A stretch of DNA of 64,000 bases from Rhizodiscina lignyota (Eukaryota; Ascomycota; Dothideomycetes; Aulographales; Rhizodiscinaceae), in NCBI GenBank assembly GCA_010015805.1, contig ML978129.1, positions 806,001-870,000 on the forward strand, in the 5' to 3' direction. The translations under genes and the position numbers were made by a program. Each line of letters starts with the position of its first letter. Within the stretch, counting starts at the first letter, position 1. The notes under the pieces were generated by a model. That model ran no database searches and was not told where the DNA came from. It worked only from the letters and a program-made list of their open reading frames with translations. Positions 59,225 through 64,000 of this stretch are shown in pieces.

Positions 59225-59736
59225 TCCTGGCTCCGTCGAGCATGACTCCGAAGAGTTGACTCCGAAGAGTTGAGGTTTTTTTTATCTGAAACCTCGAACA
59301 GTTTATTATTATTATTAATTCTTCTGATGTGACTCCGAAAAATGGAGTGTTTTTTTCTGTGGCCCCGTCGAGCATGTGTGTGTGAGGAGTGGCCAAGGCT
59401 CCGAAGAGCCGGGGCAGGGGAATTGCTCTGACGAGCAAGGTGGCCGAGACTCCGAAGAACCAGGGCAAGTGAGCGATGCTCTGACGAGCATGTGTGTGGG
59501 GAGAGGGGAAATGCTCTGACGAGCAAGGTGGCCAAGGCTCCGATGAGCCAGGGCAGGTCGAGAGAGGCTCCGATGAGCGCTCTCAAGGGCGGGTCGAGAG
59601 AGGCTCCGATGAGCGCTCTCAAGGGCGAGTCGAGAAAGGCTCTGATGAGCGCTCTCAAGGGCGAGTCGAAAAAGGCTCCGATGAGCCAGGGCGGGTTCGA
59701 GAGAGGCTCTGATGAGCGCTCAAGGGCGAGTGGGAG
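59225..59736 (+). repeat. Hairpin-rich repeat array, GCTC-N4-GAGC units and a 36-bp minisatellite
   Basis: The stretch is studded with variants of GCTCYGAYGAGC, each an inverted repeat with a 4-nt loop, together with ACTCCGAAGAGTTG-type relatives. From 59,565 three perfect-length 36-bp units (59,565-59,600, 59,601-59,636, 59,637-59,672) are followed by two shortened ones to ~59,735. As 36 is divisible by three, both strands stay open: forward repeats read SREAPMSALKGG-like. These ORFs are probably by-products of the repeat rather than genes. Confidence 0.85.
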
Positions 59737-61319
59737 GACCTGATGGTGCAAGAGTTAGAGAATGTTCTGGAGACCGAAACACAATGCAACAAAAGAGTCG
59801 CATGTGGTCAGTGGCCAGTGTGAGTGAGCAGAGCAGAGCGAGGATGAGAGTGTGTTCCCTGTTAAGGAAAGAAAGTTAGCAAAAGTCTTCAAATGAAGAG
59901 GGAAAGGAAGGGAAGGAAGGAGTGGGATGTGTGTTGAAAAACCTTGGATGGACAGTCTTGGTTTCATCTTTCTTCAGAAGAAGAAAGACTACTCACACCC
60001 AGAACCACGAGAAGGTGCTGTCCAAACTCTGAGCGCCTATGGGTTAGCAGACGGGTAGAGCGGACTGCCGGCTCAAACGCACTGTTCGCGGTTAACCGTA
60101 TCTGTTCTTTTCAGGCAATCTCTGAAACATACACGAAGGCCTCAAGTGAGGGTGCTGAAGAAAGAAAGAGGAAGAGGAGCGAAGAGCGAAGTATTTATAC
60201 TTGGAGGCAAGACTCAGATCACTCAATCAGACAGGGATTGGCCGGATGTGGCGTAAACAACACTTCCGCGCATGGACTCATTTCTAGCCGCTTAATCTTA
60301 CCACGAGCACGACAACCACCGGTGGAAGGCCGAACCGAGTCACGAGTCTATTTAGACTTTTTTGAAACTCAACACCGAGCACGCTCCCTCGCCACGAGCC
60401 AATGGCAAAACAACAATCTTATCAGGTGTCGTAAGAACACCTGTAGGCTGTGACATGAGTACACATAAGTGGAGACTGGAGTTGAAAGCACAGCCACAGA
60501 TCCATAAAGAGGACCATTCTGTATGCACCACGAGAGAAGGGCTACGAGACTTCGGGAGCCTGATTTTGCACAATTTGGACCAAGAGTTGGCTTCAATTTC
60601 AATTGGCATTTTGCTATAGACGTTGGGCCGGATGTTTACTCCAATCTCTTCACCGGGTGTTGAAGCCCACGGACCACTATCGTGAAGTCAATGAGTCAGG
60701 GGATCAACATCTTATCTCAATTGGACTTCACGAATTAAGGTTTTGGCCCCTAGGAATCTTATTGACAGTTTGCCACCCAGCCACAGGCCACGAACGAGCC
60801 TAACTAAAACGAGCACTACACATACCCCTTGTGACACAGAGGAGATTACCTAATTTACTTTATAGGGCAGGGAAGCCACCTGATATGGATCAGGTGTAGA
60901 CAGAACAGAGTGCACTACAGTCTTTTGTTTACGTTATACCTCGATTTTGCTGTGCGTGCTCATGGGGCTTCAGTACTGAGGGGATTATAACCCGGGTGAG
61001 GACTTTATGGAGGTGCTAGTATCTAGGGAATTAGGAACCTTTGCGTCCGCATGGAGAGCACATGTCAAGATCACTTTCATGGCAATGCAGCGTTCAAGTT
61101 ATCGAGGAGAGGTGAGAGCAGAGCAGTCTCGCTGGACGGCTTAAGTCTATTTTCCCAGTACCAAAATAGGAATTGAACCAATCGTGTGCTCTTTCTCCAC
61201 CCATTACAAAAACTCATAAAGAACAGCTTTGAGAAGCTGCTAGCCGCAAAGAACCAGAACCCATCGGGAGAAATTAAAGGCATTGTGCTCCACCTCCGTC
61301 CGCCTATTCAGAAATTCCA
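59737..61319. other. Intergenic stretch with minus-strand promoter-like elements
   Basis: About 1.6 kb. A palindromic AAGTATTTATACTT lies near 60,190 and, read on the minus strand, is followed by a CT-rich tract, suggesting a TATA promoter aimed at the repeat array. A 7-bp inverted repeat CAGGTGT/ACACCTG lies at ~60,424. No gene is supported. Confidence 0.35.
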
Positions 61320-62149
61320 TCAAGTCCTATCCGTAACCGTTTTGACACGCTCTGATGCCCTATTGTGTAGGCCCACCAAGACTGGTTGCGCAGTTGGATG
61401 TATGATACGAACGACGGCGACAACAACCTCTAAAACTGGTTCCTCATCAGTATCGACATCGCTCAAAGCTGTCGGGGAGTCCAGCTTTACCCCTATAGGC
61501 TCCTCATTCTGTTGTCGCAAAGGAGATGTCACTTCCGTATCAGTAGCAGAAGTCGTAGTGACCGTGTCTTTGCTTGCAGCGCCTTCTGTTTGCTCGCTCT
61601 GTTTTCCTCGTGATCCTTTGCCTCAGTTGTGTAGACTCGTTAAGACAGAGTCGTCTGCAATCCAACCGATAAACGTCGTCGGCTCATTGACTATGCGAGA
61701 GAGCATAATACCGCTTGTTTTCGGAGACACAGGAGCCTTTTGTCTTCGCATCTTCTCTTTAAGCCTTCTCCGCTTACGGCGATCGTTTTTCTCGGCCGCT
61801 GTGTACGCGTCAGAGGGAGCTCCACTTGTCGATGAGCACTGTAAGTCGGCAGGGTCGGTGGCGTGGACGCAGGAAGAGGAGGATTTAGTTGATTTGCAAG
61901 TTTCATTGACAGACGTGCTGCGGTTCTGATCCCTGGCGGATTGGTCTGTGTTGACATCAATGTCTGTAGAGCGCGAAAAATCGGGTTTGACAAAATACCT
62001 TCCGAGTTCTCGTGCACTCTTTTATTCCTGTGGACCTTGTTGGTGTCGGCTTCATGCTGCGACGCGACGACAACGTTCTCTTCTGGTTCTGACCCCACAG
62101 GGGAGTCCAAAGGGGAAGGGGCGGTCTTCTCTTGCGTCAAGACACCCAT
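61320..62149 (-). CDS. Uncertain charged hypothetical protein, possibly interrupted
   Basis: Minus-strand reading from ATG 62,149 gives MGVLTQEKTAPSPLDSPVGS and an acidic/polar N-terminus. A very short putative intron (35 nt, GTATTTTG..CTACAG at ~62,006-61,972) leads to a Lys/Arg-rich stretch (KNDRRKRRRLKEKMRRQK) and on to LTSLHN followed by TGA at 61,625-61,623. The same frame stays open for 100 more codons to 61,320 (TSPLRQQNEEPIGVKLDS). The gene may end at the TGA, be a pseudogene, or have an intron I could not place. The basic region suggests a nuclear protein. No family recognised; the antisense 247-codon ORF is judged a shadow. Confidence 0.3.
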
Positions 62150-62577
62150 GGCGAAGAATGAGGAGATAAAAGCAGAAGATATGACAGCGGTGAAGTATTG
62201 ATCATATGTGTGAAACGATAAACAGTCAAGTTGAAGGTATGGCCTGATTGACCGATCACTTGGGTATCTCTTTCCAGTAGTGGACGAGGTCTCCCTGCCA
62301 CATGAATGTTGTGTTCGCCATTTCCAAAATCAGATTCGCCAAAATAATGTAGCAAGAAGACATCTCATGCAAGCAACCTTTAGTTGACAATACAAAGGGA
62401 GTGAAAGGACGTTGAGTCATTGTTCTATTCCTTCAGTCGTTTTGTGCAGCAGAAGTGACGCGCGAGAAAGTCCGATCCAGGTTGTTAGTGCAGCAACCGA
62501 ACATCCTAAAGCGCTGATGCATACTCATTGGGAGAGCCTCCGTGGAGTACGCCATGGGATCCCGCCCCTAGAAAAGT
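62150..62577. other. Stretch between uncertain gene and Vta1
   Basis: Minus-strand frames here read partly protein-like (GNGEHNIHVAGRPRPLLERD) and could be a 5' exon of the uncertain gene. Nothing firm. Confidence 0.3.
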
Positions 62578-63885
62578 TTAAGCAGCGCCCAGTGATTGAA
62601 GCGCGATTCGTAGCTCATCCACTGCAGTATTCACGTCCTCGAAATTTAGCGCCGAAATTGCCCACTTTGCGTGCTTCTGGGCATTCAGGACAGCCTCATC
62701 ATCCGTACGATATGGGCCTTGATGTGTTGGTGCGACAGGAGCCGCATATGTTGATGGGACTTGGGGCATTGCAATAGGGGGCTGAGGAAGAACAGGCGGT
62801 TGCAGCTGTGGCGTGTGAGCGGAAGGTTGCGGCAGAATCGGTGGTTGGGCTTGAGGTGTAGGAGCAGTTGGAGTGTGGTTGGATGGCGATGGCACATTGT
62901 AGAAATTAGTCGGATCGATATTTTGATCGGTGTTCCCCATTTCGATTTCTGGCGCTGTCGGTAATCGCGGAGCGCTTTGCTCTGACGTGAAAGTTGGCAC
63001 CTGAGGGAAATACCCTCCGCCTACAGAGTTTGTGCGACTGTTTCCATTTGGAGAAGGTTCTAGGGGTGAAACCTCTACATTTGTCGGTGGCGCTGGTGGG
63101 CCTGATGGAGGTTGAATGGATGGTACTTCTGGAGGAGCGGTGGGAGTGAAGTGAGGCGATGCCATTATTGAATCTGGAGCATCTTCAACTGATGGCTGAA
63201 GCGACGCTGCATTATTGATGTCCTGCACCTCTGGATCTGATGGGTCCAGAGGAGGTGCCTCCTGCTCAGGCGATGGCTCTCTTGCGGGATTGGAAAGGTT
63301 CGGATCCTCCCCGGCTTTGATTGCTTTGGCGATGCGAACCGCATGGTATTTGGCGTACTTTGACTTGGCCTGAAACTCTGCTTCTATTGGGCCAAAAACG
63401 CTAAGGAGGTCGAGAAAAGTTGCAGAGGCTCTGAACGTATCGGCCGTTTGCCTGTTCGAAATATAAGCATGTGCTCGTAATATAGCATATAGGATCGTCA
63501 CGAACGCAGAAACCTTGTTCGCACGAACAGCATTGTCGGCGCGCTGAAAGGTATCCATTGCGAACTGCTCGACATATGCCTTGGCAGCCATATCATCGTG
63601 GATGGCGGCCTCGTCTGGATGCTCGGCTTTGGTGCGCTCCAGCTTGTCCATCAAGCCGGTGGTATAGGCCATGCATTCATCATCGTTTGTGTGCAAGCCT
63701 TTATCGAGAATCTGATTCACCATACAGTATTCCACTTCACGCTATCAGCTAGAGTTTGATCTGAAACAGGCAGACGACCTACACCAGTACGAGATAACTG
63801 GCTTGAATTTCTCCAGCTGGGCGGCCCGCATCGCAAACTGCGAGATCTCCGGGGCCTTCAGGCCTGCTGGGACGTGCGCTGCCAT
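62578..63885 (-). CDS. VTA1: Vta1, activator of the ESCRT ATPase Vps4
   Basis: Complement of exons 63885..63783 and 63734..62578, 419 residues. The 48-nt intron (GTAGGT..GTGAAG) joins FKPVISYW to EYCMVNQILDKGL. Residues 1-~165 form the helical MIT-like N-terminal domain (ANKVSAFVTILYAILRAHAY; AKYHAVRIAKAIKAGEDPN). A long Pro/Ser/Gln-rich linker with repeated PPILPQP/PPVLPQP blocks follows. The last ~45 residues (NAQKHAKWAISALNFEDVNT) are the Vta1 C-terminal domain that binds and stimulates Vps4. The protein works in the cytosol and on endosomes in multivesicular-body sorting by recycling ESCRT-III. Length is typical of filamentous fungi. Confidence 0.94.
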
Positions 63886-64000
63886 ACTGATTTACGATGC
63901 ACTTGAAAAGCGGATTTTGAGGTGTCCCAAAGAGAGATGACATGTGGTCGAGACGGGTTTGTGGCTAGAGCCCGCCCGTGCGTTAGCGGGGAAAGCTATG

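Noticed and set aside
59188-59751. 187-codon minus-strand ORF and 83-codon plus-strand ORFs through the minisatellite
   Set aside because: Their periodic sequence comes from the 36-bp repeat; no start context or conserved domain outside it.
60020-60105. tRNA-like A-box (GGGTAGAGCGG) and a GTTCG motif
   Set aside because: Acceptor ends do not pair and the B box lacks its conserved A, so no tRNA fold is supported.
61186-61929. 247-codon plus-strand ORF
   Set aside because: Ser/Val/Thr-rich text is the complement of the charged minus-strand frame, which is the more protein-like reading.
1-64000. CRISPR arrays, rRNA genes, secondary-metabolite core genes, intact transposons
   Set aside because: None seen by eye; the only tandem arrays are the minisatellite, the 14-bp triplet and the two-unit duplication.

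Overview
The window looks like part of a filamentous ascomycete chromosome. Genes carry several short GT..AG introns (mostly 45-90 nt), lie on both strands and sit close together, and the gene set is typically fungal: Zn2Cys6 regulators, a GPI cell-wall protein, an OPT transporter and an arrestin-like trafficking adaptor. Several lineage-type hypothetical proteins suggest Dothideomycetes. That placement is inference from memory of protein families, not a search result.

Layout. 1-5.8 kb: 3' part of a secreted dipeptidyl peptidase V gene and an NTF2-like/flavin monooxygenase. 8.3-13.5 kb: a nine-exon sugar porter, a convergent Zn2Cys6 regulator, and a short-chain dehydrogenase divergent from the regulator; this may be a small co-regulated group. 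14.5-20.2 kb: a GPI-anchored wall protein, a conserved hypothetical protein and a GRE2-type NADPH reductase. 20.4-22.3 kb: eIF3d. About 22.9 kb: an unusual intron-containing tRNA-like gene. 23.9-28.4 kb: two more Zn2Cys6 regulators. 29.5-35.3 kb: a small one-helix membrane protein, a Ca2+/calmodulin-dependent kinase and an RSC4-like double bromodomain protein. 35.3-38.7 kb: a gene-poor stretch with a diverged tandem duplication. 38.7-48.4 kb: an amino-acid permease, an isochorismatase-like hydrolase, the NEDD8-conjugating enzyme Ubc12, mitochondrial ketol-acid reductoisomerase and an arrestin-like protein. 50.2-56.6 kb: an ISWI remodelling ATPase convergent with an OPT transporter. 57.4-62.4 kb: a decayed or fast-evolving region with an F-box-like small gene, a chromodomain gene whose halves lie in different frames, a hairpin-rich 36-bp minisatellite and an uncertain charged protein. 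62.6-63.9 kb: Vta1 of the ESCRT/Vps4 pathway.

Most genes are housekeeping or ordinary accessory genes. Exon joins were made by hand from reading frame, splice sites and family resemblance, so individual boundaries could be off by a few bases. I found no CRISPR array, rRNA, clear transposon or retroelement, and no convincing new multi-gene system. The most unusual signals are the tRNA-like gene without U33, the GCTC-N4-GAGC minisatellite, the tandem duplication at 36.4-36.9 kb with frame-preserving changes, and the split chromodomain gene.
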